Assembly: GCF_023278565.1 (NCBI RefSeq)
Contig: NC_064676.1
Span: 1,984,001-2,048,000, forward strand
Source: Colletotrichum lupini
Lineage: Eukaryota; Ascomycota; Sordariomycetes; Glomerellales; Glomerellaceae
Direction of reading: 5' to 3'
DNA: 64,000 nt
Under the pieces are notes generated by a model. The model saw only the letters and a list, made by a program, of their open reading frames with translations. It was not told the DNA's origin and searched no databases. This document shows, one piece after another, positions 37,001 to 48,570 of this stretch. The translations under genes were made by a program, and so were the position numbers. Within the stretch, counting starts at the first letter, position 1. Every line of letters begins with the position of its first letter.

Positions 37001-39033
37001 TCACACAACTCGGAAACTCTCTTTGATGGCAGCTCCCAGCCTCTGAATCGCCTTATCCATATCCTGCTCGCTGGCCGAGGCGAACGTGGCGCGGAAGAAG
37101 AGATCCTTGAGCGGGGTGTCCTGCTCGGTGCGGAACCACGAGCCGCGGGCGCAGAGGACGCCCTTTTCGATGCACGAGTTGAAGATTTCCTCCTCGATCT
37201 CGAGGAGGGGGCGGCTGGCGTCGCTGTCCGGGTGGGCGGTGTGGTCTATTTTGAGCCATAGCTGGATACGAGTAGGAAGTTGGTTAGTCTCGGAGCGAGT
37301 ATCGTCACATGGGGAGGTGTACGTGTCTGGGAGAAAGGAGGACGACGTGAAGAAACTCACAAACATGCCGGCCGCGGGGGGCGTCCAGCTCACGATGTCA
37401 CGGGGGAGATGCCTCTCGCACGCGGCGAGCAGCCAGTCGCGGCGCTGCGTGTACTCCACGCGCAGGTTCATCAGCCACTGGAGGTACCCCTCGTGGCCCC
37501 AGGTCTCGTCGAGCAGCTTCCACACGGCGATCTGCGAGAACCCCGAGGGCCCCTGGTTCGCGACCTCGGCGTGGCGGACGAAGCGCTCAATCACCTGCGC
37601 CGAGGCCGTCACCCAGCCCAGCCGGGAACCGGGCACGAGGACCTTGGAGAAGGAGTCCATCCGGAGCACGCGGCCGTCCGTGTCCATGCTCAGCAGGGAG
37701 GGGATCAGCGCGCCGAGGAACTCGTCGACGGAGGACGGGGGCGGGGCCGCCGGCGCAGAGGCGTCGGGTCCGGCGTAGGGCTGCATCTGCAGGAAGTAGT
37801 ACGGCTCGTCTTCGACGATGTAGAGGTCGTGCTTCTGCGCCACGGCGTAGATGGCGCGCCGCCGGGCCGCGGACTGCGTCGCCCCCGTGGGGTTCTGGCC
37901 CGAGGGGACGGTATACAGCAGGTGCGGCTTGCTGTGCCCGCCCCGCGCCGCCGGGTCCCAGGCAGAGAGCATCTCGTCCATGGCGTCCGGCAGCAGGCCC
38001 TCGGCGTCGACGGGGACGCCGACGGCCTTTACGCCGAGCGGGGCAATGGTCTCGAGCGCGGTGGAGAAGCTGTACTCCTCCGTCAGGACGGCGTCTTTGC
38101 GGTCTTTGTCGCAGAACATGCGCAGCGTCTGCTCGAGGGCGGCGGTGCTGCCGACGGTCTGGCAGCACTGCCAGTCGGCGTAGGGAGGGTTGTAGACGAG
38201 CTCGGTGTGTTCTGTGACGAAGCGCATCATTTGGGCGGAGCCGGTGGACTGGGTGTAGTTTAGGGCGATGGAGAGGTCGTATTCGGCGTCGGGTGCGTCG
38301 CGGACGTCGTATTTGCCGACGGTGATGTCTTGGCCGTGGGCGCCGATGGTGTCGGCTTCGGAGAAGTGCGGGGCCGTGGGGACGCGGACGGAGAGGGAGG
38401 CGAAGGGGAAGTAGGCGCTCGAGGGGAGACCGCCGCCGAGGGAGATGAGGCCCGGTTTCTTGAGGTGGCGGGCGGCTTGTTTGAGGGAGCAGGGGTGGCG
38501 GGAGAGGGACTCTTTGGAAAGGTGATCTTGAAGGTGTGTCAGTGAGATGTTCAGGAGTGAGACCATATGTGAATGGAGCTTACGGTCCCATCGCTTTGAT
38601 TTGGGTTTCCCAACGGCCTGTGATGAGAGGTCAGTATAACGTCACTCGAAATCTGAATGCCCTAAAAGAGGAAGCATACGGGAGCCTTGAACATATCGCT
38701 GTCTGAGGCGGCGGCCACACCCGCAATCAGCTTGCCGGCCTTGGCCCTGCGTTCCCGGACGCCATCGAACGGCGACGGCTGCTGTCTCTTCTCAAAGGTT
38801 GCTTTCCTCTCCACGGGGACGGCGTCTGCCACGGACCTGTCACTCGACTTTGAGTGAAACGGGCGCTGAGAGGCGACGGGCTCCCATGTCGCCGGGGCGC
38901 GTTCCCGGCTCCGGCGCCGGAGATCTGTAAGTCGAGATGGGGTGCGAGGAGGGGCAGCAGCTGCTGATAAGGGCTCAGAGGAGGCCCGGCAGACGGAGCC
39001 ATTGAGGCCACGGCGAGCGGCTCTTGAGTACAT
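37001..39033 (-). CDS. PLP-dependent aminotransferase (aromatic / 2-aminoadipate type, Aro8-like), probably mitochondrial
   Basis: Class I/II fold aminotransferase that would transfer amino groups from aromatic amino acids, kynurenine or 2-aminoadipate to 2-oxo acids. Exons (minus): 39033-38680, 38617-38584 (34 nt), 38526-37361, 37261-37001; 604 residues. The splices restore the family block K-R-W-D-H-H-L-S-K-E-S. PLP-site features are G-Q-N-P-T-G, E-D-E-P-Y-Y and the Schiff-base Lys in D-S-F-S-K-V, followed by G-S-R-L-G-W. The first ~40 residues are Arg/Ser/Ala-rich with few acids, like a mitochondrial presequence. The 99-bp intron at 37262-37360 is a multiple of three without stops, so a naive frame wrongly adds 33 residues after A-A-G-M-F. 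An upstream ATG at 39216 exists but extends into less protein-like sequence. Substrate choice is inference. Confidence 0.88.
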
Positions 39034-41042
39034 GCTTGCGGGGAACGAGTTGAGTTGCAAGATGTTTGAAGAAGAGATGTGTTTACTGTGAGATTTCAAG
39101 AGGTGTTGTGAATAATGTTGAAAGTTGTCGGTTATCTCAGCCCGAGTCCAGGGAGCTTTCGAGATAACAAAGGGCGTAAGGCGTATCTGACACTCTACAC
39201 GCGGGCGCGGGTGCACCAGGTGGTGGGGCAGCCCGCAGCTACCCGCAGCTACCCATGACTCCCCCGCATTGTGCTACTGTTTGCCCGTAATTTTTAGGTA
39301 ATTAGGGGTTCTCTGACCGCTGCGGGCGCTGTGAGCGTTTCCTTCTTAGTGCTGGTAGAAGACCAGTTTGGGACTCTAGTTGCAAATGTGCTAGATTGCG
39401 GGGAGGGAAGGGGGGGATTACCGGCCTGTTGAGGATGGATCGCGTGACGCCGGTTGCGGAGAGAGATGGCGGATCCAGTTCGGCTCCGGGTGGATACCCG
39501 AGACTGGGGCCTGTCCGGGGGTACTTGGCCGTCGGCCGGTTGGCGGGACCATCGAGAACCGGGTGTCAGTTCACACATAGCAGTGGGTCAAACGAGATAA
39601 GAATCATAATGGACACAGTATCTGTCCGGGATGAACGGCATTCGAGACTGATCCATGTGCTTCTTTACCAAGAGCACAGATGCCTGGCCTTTCAACGAGT
39701 CCAACACGCCAGCGCACGGAAATCTCAGATAGCGCAACGGCTTCCATGCGTCACGGGCATGTCGCTGTAAGTGTCAGTCACCGCTAGCTGCCTGCGCCCC
39801 CCGTCCGAGACACCTGTCCGCCAGACGTTCGGATGCGCAATCGTCACGAACCCGGATGTGAGAGCCGGCGCCCGTGGACATCGAAGCCCGAAGAAGGCCC
39901 CCCTACCGACTCGTAGGTATCCCACACTCGTGCGAGGCCTCGCGTCCCGCATCCCGAGCCCCCATCTTGCGTACTTTGTACCTGAATATCATCGTCAGAG
40001 ACTTACTCCCCATTCAGCTACCTTGACTTCTACTAATCCTTGGAGGTTGCTGCGGAAGAGGGGTCTCACGAGATTCTGGCACCGAGCCAACGGGTCCTGA
40101 GTCCTGACGCCAAGGGTCTGGCGGAGCCCCAGCCACCCGTCGTTCACCAGCCACGCCATTTTCGACGCTATCCACCAACCAATCAGAACCTTTGAATTCA
40201 TCCCAACCTCCCCTCGTCTCAACTTTCTTTCCAGGACAGCCAATCCGAGTTGGACGGACAACGAACAGGGAACACCACGTAGCGGCACCGCGGAACAACG
40301 GCCACTGATTGCCTTTCGTCCAGTGCAAGAAAAACATGGAAAACATCTCGATGTTGATGTCCCTTCATTTCCACCCATCAACCATCCCCCCACACCCTCT
40401 TGGTAGGTAGTAAGGTACTAGGCAAGGTAGACCGTAGGCGGCGCATGGGGTGATGAATTCTCTTGGACTATTTTCCAAGGCCCAAGGCCCGAAAAAACTG
40501 CTTGGAACCCTAGAGGACAAGAGGGAAAAAGGGCCCTGCGCGGCCCGATGACGCTACTGCAGCTGCCAGTGGCTGGGCACATGGAAAATGATTGGGAACA
40601 TACGGAGTACAGACAGCTCAGATCATATAACACCAATCTGCCGCTGCCATTCTATCACGGCCCGCCCGTGTGATGTACAATTTTCCTTGTTCTTGCTGCT
40701 GTCAGTTCTCCCTACCTACAGTACCTCGCGCTTACTCCTGTCCACCCACCCCCTCGTGTTGCCCAAGTGCGACGTGCCACGGACTTACACGGATCCTTGT
40801 CTGCATCTTCTTTCCCTGTGACGTCGCCAGCTCCCAACCGGCCTTGGCTTTAGGTCGCAGCGGGCTTTTTTCTTCTTCCACGGCGGTTCGACTTGGAGAT
40901 TCTCTTCAAGTGGGAGGAGACTTGAGTTAAACCTCTCTTCCTCTCTTTCACCGACGACTTCACCCTCGACCTCCCGAGTCTGTAACACCCTTGCCCTCCA
41001 CTGGTTCTCTGCGGTGGAACCCTCACACATCCAAATCACGCA
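39034..41042. other. Divergent intergenic region, aminotransferase / GH16
   Basis: About 2 kb shared upstream region. A 10-bp unit cccgcagcta is repeated at 39232-39251. The last 400 bp are pyrimidine-rich and look like promoter and leader of the GH16 gene. Several short open frames on both strands have no protein-like features. No gene is supported. Confidence 0.6.
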
Positions 41043-42224
41043 ATGCTCTTCTCAAGGAGACTATTCGCCGGCCTGACGGCGTTGGCAACAACAGCTTCAG
41101 CTCAGACGTATTCATCGTGTAACCCCCTCCAACAAAGTAAGTCTTAGTTACCGTCACACGATGCCACCGACAAGCAACATAAGGTACTAACCTATCCCCG
41201 CTCTCCAGCAACATGTCCCGCCGACACAGCTCTCGGCATGGCCATCCACGTCGACTTCACCCAGGGCGCCGTCAACTCCTTCGCCGCATCAGGTAACCCG
41301 ACCTACGGCTCCGACGGCGTGACCTTCAGCGTCGCCGCCTCGGGCCAGGCGCCGCAACTCATGTCCCTCTTCTACATCATGTTCGGCCGCGTCGAAATCA
41401 CCCTGAAAGCCGCCACCGGCGCCGGCATCGTCAGCTCCCTCGTCCTGCAGTCCGACACCCTCGACGAGATCGACATGGAGTGGCTCGGCGCCGACCCGAC
41501 AGAGGTGCAGTCAAACTACTTTGGTAAAGGCGACGTGACGACCTACAACCGCGGCCAGTTCCACCAGACCAGCAAGAACAACCAGGAGAATTTCATGAAG
41601 TACACCATCGACTGGACCTCGGAGCGCATCGTCTTCTCCGTCGACGGCACCGTCGTCCGCACCTTGAAGGAATCCGAGGCCGATACAAACCAGTACCCGC
41701 AGTCGCCCATGCAGGTCAAATTCGGCTCCTGGTCCGGCGGCGACCCGGCCAACGCCGCCGGCACGATCGACTGGGCCCGCGGACCGACGGACTTCTCCAA
41801 GGGGCCCTTCCACATGGTCGTCAAGGACGTTTCGATCACGGACTACTCGACGGGTAAAGAGTACAAGTACACCGACACCACGGGCAACTGGGGCTCCATC
41901 CAGGCCGTCGACGGCCAGGTCAACGGGAACCTGGGGAAGGCGAGCCAGGTCACCTACACCGCCAGCGCGGCCGCCGAGACGGGTTCCCCCGCGCCCACGG
42001 TGCCCCGCGGCGGTATCGGCGCCGACGAGTCGGCCTCCGCTACGCAGACGGGTTGGCCTTGGGTCGCGAGCGCGAGACCTACGGGCGGTTCTGTGCCGGA
42101 CGGATGGCGCATGACGTCCGAGGGCAAGATTATTCCCGACGGCGCGGGCAGCTCGGTGCGTCCTTCGTGTCTGGTCTTGGTGGTGTCGTTTGCTGTCGGT
42201 ATTTTCGCTTTGACGGGGCGGTAG
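41043..42224 (+). CDS. GH16 Crh-type cell-wall transglycosylase, GPI-anchored
   Basis: Enzyme of the Crh1/Utr2 family, which cross-links chitin to beta-glucan in the fungal wall. Exons 41043-41136 and 41209-42224 (72-bp intron with a tactaac branch site) give 369 residues. A secretion signal (L-F-A-G-L-T-A-L-A-T-T-A-S-A) is followed by a Cys-containing N-terminus. The catalytic D-E-I-D-M-E-W lies near residues 117-123, with the two Glu as nucleophile and acid/base. The C-terminus is Ser/Thr/Pro/Gly-rich and ends in a hydrophobic segment (V-R-P-S-C-L-V-L-V-V-S-F-A-V) typical of GPI attachment. No chitin-binding module is visible in the mature N-terminus. Family and location are well supported; the donor and acceptor glycans are inferred from the family. 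Confidence 0.92.
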
Positions 42225-42684
42225 AAGAAGATGTCATGATACGCTCTCCCCCTCCGCCTGGAGAGGTGTTTTTTTTTTCCGGAGTTTTTTAACATGATGT
42301 AATGGATATATGTGGTGGAAGAACATTTGCTGGTTTCTGGAGGCACGATATTAGAAAAACGGACGGCTCACATTGAAAAGAAGCCTATGCATTGGACGGC
42401 GTTTGGGGAGCATCAGGGGACGGGAAACCATACGAATTGGATTTGAAACGTATAAGACGCATTACTTTTGTAAATAGAATAGACGCAGCAATTTCCTGCG
42501 TGAAGAATCACCCGAAACGAATGGATCGGAAAGCAGTTTATCCAACCGAGTCTTTGCAATTGATCCATTTGGATTGTGATTTCTCGTCGTCGCTTCGAGG
42601 AGCGGGCAGCCCGGACGGAGGAACCAGAGTGGGTCTGGGACGGCTAGGCAACTAGAATGACTTTACCGTCCGAGCAAGATATTG
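42225..42684. other. Intergenic, GH16 / tRNA-Ser
   Basis: Holds the GH16 3' end with a T-run near 42270. No gene is supported. Confidence 0.55.
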
Positions 42685-42766
42685 GGCGTTGTGGCAGAGT
42701 GGTCTAATGCGCAAGACTAGAAATCTTGTTCCTTCGGGAGCGTCTGTTCGAATCAGGCCAACGTCG
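42685..42766 (+). tRNA. tRNA-Ser (AGA anticodon)
   Basis: An 82-nt class II tRNA without intron. The acceptor stem ggcgttg (42685-42691) pairs with caacgtc (42759-42765, one G-U) and the discriminator is g. The anticodon stem caaga/tcttg holds loop ctagaaa, anticodon AGA. A long variable arm (ttccttcgggagc region) and a T arm gtctg-ttcgaat-caggc follow, as expected for serine. Two T-runs just downstream (from 42773) suit Pol III termination. Confidence 0.95.
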
Positions 42767-43581
42767 ATATCTTTTGCTTTTTGGGCTATTTTCCCATAGC
42801 CTCAATCGGTGGCACTCATTGTTCATTTTGCACTTTATTTCATTGACTCATTTAGATTGGGTGTGGCGTAGAAGCCGTTTTTGTTCTGTAAATGCCGTTC
42901 AACTGAGTGACATGGAGGTACAGGTTTACAAGCCTCAGTTCCCTCAGACATTGAACCACCAGCCCGCCACACCATCAACATTCTGCAACCACCTCGAAAA
43001 TCTACTCCGCTTCGTGTTCTCGGCCTTAGGTTGGGTTTGGCATAGCAAAAAAGTCGTGCCATGTCCCCGTAAGCAATGAAGACATGCTGCGTATTGTCGA
43101 ACCCCAACCTTTGGGGAACGACTTGTTGAAGCCTGACATCACATCTATGCGACACTCTGAGTTGCTGAATTCGCTGTTGTTTTAATTAACTAAGCTAGTC
43201 TAGTCTGCTGTGGCCTGTTTGTGGCTCTATAGCAAAAAGGCGTAACCGGCGGACGGTGGCCCCCAGGTCACCGTTCTCTACAAAAGCCCCGTTTTATCTC
43301 TTTAAGCAACACCCCCTCTCTTCGCTGTATGCATTGGCACTTCCTCGCGCCCTCAACCGCATCTGATATATACCTTTTTCTCCTTGCCGTCCTGAGTGAC
43401 TTTCTCCAGATACCGAGTTGGGCCATCGCGTAGAGTGGTCCCTAACTGGCAGGACGTCCCAGGCCCGGGGTAAAATGCTGAAATAGAAATGCTTTTGGTA
43501 CAAACAAACAAATACAGTAAAAGTGACGAGATACGATGGGGTTGGTTCAGCAAAGCAACTGAAGTTCTGGAAAGAACGCGA
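42767..43581. other. Intergenic, tRNA-Ser / TOP1 3' end
   Basis: About 815 bp. It contains the Pol III terminator T-runs and the presumed TOP1 3' UTR. Small open frames on both strands have no recognisable features. Confidence 0.55.
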
Positions 43582-46500
43582 TCAGAACTCCCAGTCATCA
43601 TCCTCAACAGACTTGATGGCCCAGCTGAACTTTTCGCGCAGCGTCTTGGAGAAGAACTTCTCAATAGGAACGTCAAACTTCTTGGCAAAGACAACCGTAA
43701 GGCGCGGATCAATGTAGTTCTGAAATATGTTAGCTTTGAAATCATTTCAGCCAAGCGAATAACTTACGATCTTGGAGGTGCTCAAGGCAACCTCCTTGTT
43801 GCCATCACGATCAGCAGCCTGAAGCTCCAAAGTCTTGACTCTGTCATCAATCTTCTTGGCCTGCTCAACAAGCTTCTCAACCGTAGGGCCTCGGCCTTCC
43901 GGCTCGACCTTCTTGGACTTGTTCTCTTTCTTGAACTTGGCGGCGAGCTCGTCCGCAGCCTTAAGGCGCTCCTTACGCTCCTTATCGGGGAAAGGCTTCT
44001 CGCCATCGGCCAGGCGTTTCTCGTTGTCCTTTTGGAATTTCTTCTCAATCTTGGTGCGCTGCTCTTCCACCAAGAACTTTTGGTGCTCGAGGATCCACTC
44101 ATCGGTCAACTCTTCGGGGCGAGCAAAGTATTCGGCACCCTTCTTCTTCTTCACCTTGTTGTCGATCTGAAGCATCATCTGCTTCAGGCGCCATTGCTGA
44201 TACCGGAGGCCCTTGATGCGGTCGCCGAGTTTCTCCATCTGTGCCTCGTGGGCAGCACCGACAGTGCGCTTGTGGTTGCAAAGAATGGCTACCTCACGGT
44301 TGCAGTCGTTGTACAGCTTCACCTTCTCCGCAATCGTCAGGTTCTTGTGATCGACAAGCTTCTGGAGGAGAGTGGACATGGTGAAGGACGCGTTGTAGGT
44401 ACGGAACACCTTTGCTGTCAGGCCCGGCATGTAGTTCTTGAGATGGTTGTTCAGCTGCGTAGTGGTCAGGCGGTCGAAAATGTCGTCACCGTCAGTCTTG
44501 GGCGACTTCTTGAAGAGCTTCAAGTTCTTGAAGACCTGCTTCTCAACAGTGACCTCATCGTAGAATCGAATACTGTCCTTTCCGAGGAAGTCAAAGATGA
44601 CGGTATTGGGCTCGCGCAGGGTGATATGCTCATACTTGAGGGAGCAGCAGCCGACGGTCTCGGCTTCGTTCTCAGAGTCCTTCTCGTTGCCAGCTCTGAG
44701 AGCAAACTTGTCAATCAGGTACACGGCCGTGGCTCTTTGTCGGTCCGCCATGACCTCGCTCTTGAGATCCTTCGTGTAATCCCTTCGAATCTTGTCGATG
44801 TGCTTCTTGAGTTCTCTTGCCTTTTCAAACTTCTTCATGTCGCTCTGACCCTTGATCGCACTGGCAGCGCCAAGCATCACGTACTTGTATGCACCGTTGA
44901 TGTTCTCCTGCCACATAGCCAGCCAAGTAGCCTTGTTGTCGTGAACAACCGCCTTCCACTTGTGACCCTTGGGCGGTGTCGGAACCTTGGCGTCCTTGCC
45001 AATGTTGATGGTGATTTGCTCAGGATACACTCGCTTCTTGAGCTTTCCAGTCTTTGGGTGCTCGCCACGGCCGCGGAATAGACTTGGAGGTTCAACGCGG
45101 AAGTTGCCAACCTTTTCCTTGCGGCCATCCCACTTGCAGTACATGAAGGGAGCTTCCGTCTCATCCTTCTCAGCCTTGATTGCCTTCTTCTCTGCAGCTG
45201 TCCGATTCTTTCTGATGGCGCTCTGTTGCTCGTAGTAATTGAAGATGGGCTCGAAGTCCATCTTCATGAAGTCCTTGATGTCGACCTTGTTGCCTTGCTT
45301 GTCGGTTGCTTGGCCTGACTCCTTGAGAACGGCCTTGAAATCGTCGAAGAAGTTCTTCTGGAAGACGGGATTGTCGACATTGTGCTTAGAGTTAAGCATC
45401 GCTCCGAAGAAACCGGCAACTTCTTCGGCCTCGACGGGCAGGTTGACCGGCTTGCCATCGTAGAGCAGTCTGACGTTCTTGGGGAGGGGCTGGTATTCGG
45501 GTGGGAACATGACGCCGTTGTGCTCCAAGGTCTTCCACTTGACGCTGTCATCCTCCTTCTTAGGGGCGTTCCACCATTCGTACTCTTCCTCCTCCTCGTC
45601 TTCAGGAGCCTCGCTTTCCGCCTTGGCCTTTGCTCCCTTCTTGGCTGGTGCTGCGGCAGCCTTGCCCTTTGCTGCCGTAGCCTTGGCCGGGGTGGCCTTC
45701 TTCGCTGCAGCCTTTCTTGCGATAGGCATATCGGAGTCGGATTCGGATTTGACCCCATTTGACTTTCTGGCGCCGTTCGATTGGCGCTTCTTTGCTCCTG
45801 ACCTGGCCAAAGGCACATCGTCGTCGGAGGACTCTTCCTTTTTCGCCTTCTTCGGGGTTGCCTTCTTTGCCTTGGCCTCGCTGGCACGAATGTTGCGAGC
45901 CTCCTTGGCGGCTGCCTTCTCAATGTCCGCCTTCTTTTGCGCGAGCCTGGCGCCCAATGGCTGATCATCATCGGAGGATTCGTCGGGCAAGGCTGTCTCC
46001 CGGTAGGAAGGAGGCAGGTTCTTGCCCCTCTTCGAAGTGAGAGGTTCGTCGTCCGAATCCGTTTCTGGTGCCTTGACCTTGGTCTTTTGTCGCTTGGCCT
46101 AGAGTCGCTGTCAGCCTCGGACTCCGCCACCGTCTGTCTGCCTGCCATGTGTAACCTACCAAAGGAGCATCGTCGTCGCTATCTTCGGTTTCGTCCTTGT
46201 AATTGACCTTGGGCAATGATGAACGAGACTTGCGCTTGCCGTTCGTCGATGGGCCATCGACGTCCATCGCATCGTCATCCTCTACGGGTCCATTGCGGAT
46301 AGAGAGACCGGGCGGGGCCGCTCGTGCCTTGGAGGCGGTTCTGTCCATGGCGATGTCGTCGGCTTTCGATATCCTCGATGCAGAAACTGTCGGTGATCAG
46401 GTTAGAAAGCTGTTAAGTTTTCATTTGGTTTCGTAGGCAAAGCCGGGATGCAGGAAGTACGCGACGAGTCAGGTGGGTTCGCTGGGGCGAGAGGAGGGAA

Positions 46501-46634
46501 AAAGTGACACGTCCGGCGTAAAGTGGCAGGCGCGAAGGGTAGAGCGTCCGAAAGCGCAAAAGTTTATGTTTCTTAGCGTACTTACTATGTCCGTTCGACC
46601 TCGCAAGAGGTGCGTCGTCGTCTGAGGAACTCAT
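43582..46634 (-). CDS. TOP1: DNA topoisomerase I (type IB)
   Basis: Nuclear enzyme that relaxes supercoils through a transient 3'-phosphotyrosine nick. Exons (minus): 46634-46586, 46386-46160, 46098-43768, 43719-43582; 914 residues. The first ~230 residues are charged and disordered and repeat an acidic motif (S-D-D-D-x-P-L) six times. The core follows from W-W-N-A-P. The last 48-bp intron separates S-T-S-K-I from N-Y-I-D-P-R, so the catalytic Tyr (about residue 871) is the second codon of the final exon, and the protein ends D-D-D-W-E-F. The first two exons were found from frame continuity and the start ATG-S-S-S-D-D-D. A 530-codon open frame on the opposite strand is a shadow. It is divergent from the ATP synthase gamma gene. 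Confidence 0.96.
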
Positions 46635-47323
46635 GGTGGGAAAAGGTCTCGGTTCGCGACGTTTACGGACGGTTAAGTAAGAACTGAATCGCAAAGTCCA
46701 AAACCGGGGCTTGGTGGAGCAGAAAAAGTTGTTGTAGAAGCCGATCCGCGCGGAAGAATCGCGTAGATATAGAGGCAAAAGCCGGATGGTTGGAAAGGCC
46801 GCCACTTGGTGAGTTGAAAGACGTAGGGAATGGCACCCACGTCTCTTCGAATCGAAAGGGAAGACGAGGATTTTTTTTTTCGAGGGATCGAGGGAACGAA
46901 AAAAGAAGGCCGGGGGTGGGAAAGGCGTCGAAGACCTTCTAGCTACGAGCGAAACTTAATGGGGCTGCCCCTAGGAGTCTAACTGTCTAGGTAAGCCCGG
47001 GTAGGTAGGCACAGGTAAGCGGGTGGCAGGTGCTGCCAGGACACAGGAAGGCCCGAACCAATCCAAAGCCTGCGCCACAGCTTCATAGCACACGTGACCT
47101 TCCTGAGCCACCCGGTGCCGGTCAAACTCAGTTAGCCGGGAAAACGAGGTGGATGGAGTCGGGTGCGAAGACTGCTAGCCGGGGAGGAAAATAACCTCGA
47201 ACCTACCAATCTCGCTATCCCGAAGCACCGTCCGACAGCCTCAATTGATCTCGAAAGCGGTCGTGGTCAATTGCTCCCCACAAACGGCAGAGGCTCGATC
47301 TCCCTAATATCTCAAACTTCACA
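46635..47323. promoter_or_regulatory. Shared divergent promoter region, TOP1 / ATP3
   Basis: 689 bp between the two start codons. It contains a run of ten T at 46871-46880, a likely nucleosome-excluding tract, and a cacacgtgac E-box-like site near 47089-47098. Bidirectional use is inferred from gene orientation only. Confidence 0.5.
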
Positions 47324-48570
47324 ATGCTTTCCCGGGCGGCGAGACCAGCTCTGCGAGCTGCGGCTGCGGCTCCCTCGCGGTAAGTCGGAATCCACACCTT
47401 CCTGAGCTCGGAAAATCGGAGGAAAGGGACAACACGTCAGACGAGTGCCGACGGTCGGCCATCAGCGATGAAAGAGGACGGGACTCGAGGGACATGCTGG
47501 GAACGATACCAATTGAACACACACGAGCGAGAGGAGAAATGAGATAAGAGAGCTGTCATGCTGATTGTGCGGCGTTTCCAGAGTTACGGCCAGCGCGCCC
47601 ACCAACGCTGCCAACTTCGCGACCCTCCGTGAAATCGAAGGCCGCCTCAAGTCCATTCGCAACATCGAGAAGATCACCAAGACGATGAAGATTGTCGCCT
47701 CGACCAAGCTCAACCGTGCCCAGAAGGCCATGTCCGACTCTCGCGTCTACGGCGCCACCTCCAACGAGGTCTTCGACTCCGCCGAGACCAAGCCCCTCGA
47801 GGGCGAGGGCAAGAGAGAGCTCATCATCATCTGCTCCTCCGACAAGGGTCTCTGCGGTGGTATTCACTCTGGTCTCTCCCGTACCATCCGTCGCGAGTTC
47901 GCCGAGAAGAACGCCACCGCCGACCTCGTCATCCTCGGCGAGAAGTGCAAGGCCCAGCTTCAGCGCACCAACGCCAAGGACATCCGTCTCTCCTTCGCCG
48001 GCGTCGGCAAGGACGTCCCCACCTTTGCTGATGCATCTGCCATCGCCGACCAGATCGTTCAGCTCGCTGGCGACTACTCCTCCATCAAGATCCTCCACAA
48101 CAAGTTCATCAACGCCACCAGCTACGAGCCTGTCACTATTGAGGCATTTTCCGAGGAGGCCATCACCCAGTCTCGTAAGCTTGCCCCAACATGAATCAGA
48201 TCTATACCGGACGAATTGAACTAACATTGTATTCAAAGCCAACTTCTCCGCCTTCGAGGTCGATGAGGAGCTCATCCCCAACCTCCGCGAGTACGCTCTT
48301 GCCAACTCCATCTACTGGGCTCTGGCTGAGGGTCACGCCTGCGAGATCTCTGCCCGTAGAAACGCCATGGACGTACGTTACCATCCTCCTTGACATAAAC
48401 TCTTGTCCAAGATAGTACTTTGAACTGACACGCCATGACAGAACGCCTCCAAGAACGCTGGTGAGATGATCCAGAAGTACCAGATTCTCTTCAACCGTAC
48501 CCGTCAAGCCGTCATTACCGGAGAGTTGGTTGAGATTATCACTGGTGCCACTGCCTCCGAGGACATGTAA
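47324..48570 (+). CDS. ATP3: Mitochondrial F1Fo-ATP synthase gamma subunit
   Basis: Central rotor shaft of F1, turning inside the alpha3beta3 ring to drive ATP synthesis in the mitochondrial matrix. Exons 47324-47379, 47582-48174, 48239-48372 and 48442-48570 give 303 residues, the usual fungal length. The start [12 protein letters not shown] is an Arg/Ala-rich presequence. The family N-terminal helix ([13 protein letters not shown], then [11 protein letters not shown]) and the C-terminal helix (N-A-S-K-N-A-G-E-M...[14 protein letters not shown]) are clear. The central D-K-G-L-C-G-G-I-H is also standard. The 202-bp first intron separates the presequence from the mature protein. Codon use is strongly C-ending, as in highly expressed genes. 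Confidence 0.97.

Noticed and set aside
37280..38263. 327-codon plus-strand open frame
   Set aside because: Antisense to the GC-rich aminotransferase exon; low-complexity Arg/Gly-rich translation.
38564..38566. ATG at 38566 as the only start of the aminotransferase
   Set aside because: The following 13 codons are intronic; the family block K-R-W-D-H-H-L is only restored by splicing to the upstream exons. Kept as a possible alternative start in the findings.
43489..45081. 530-codon plus-strand open frame
   Set aside because: It lies antisense to the topoisomerase I coding exon; its Leu/Val-rich composition is what the complement of Lys/Glu-rich codons produces, and no family is recognisable.
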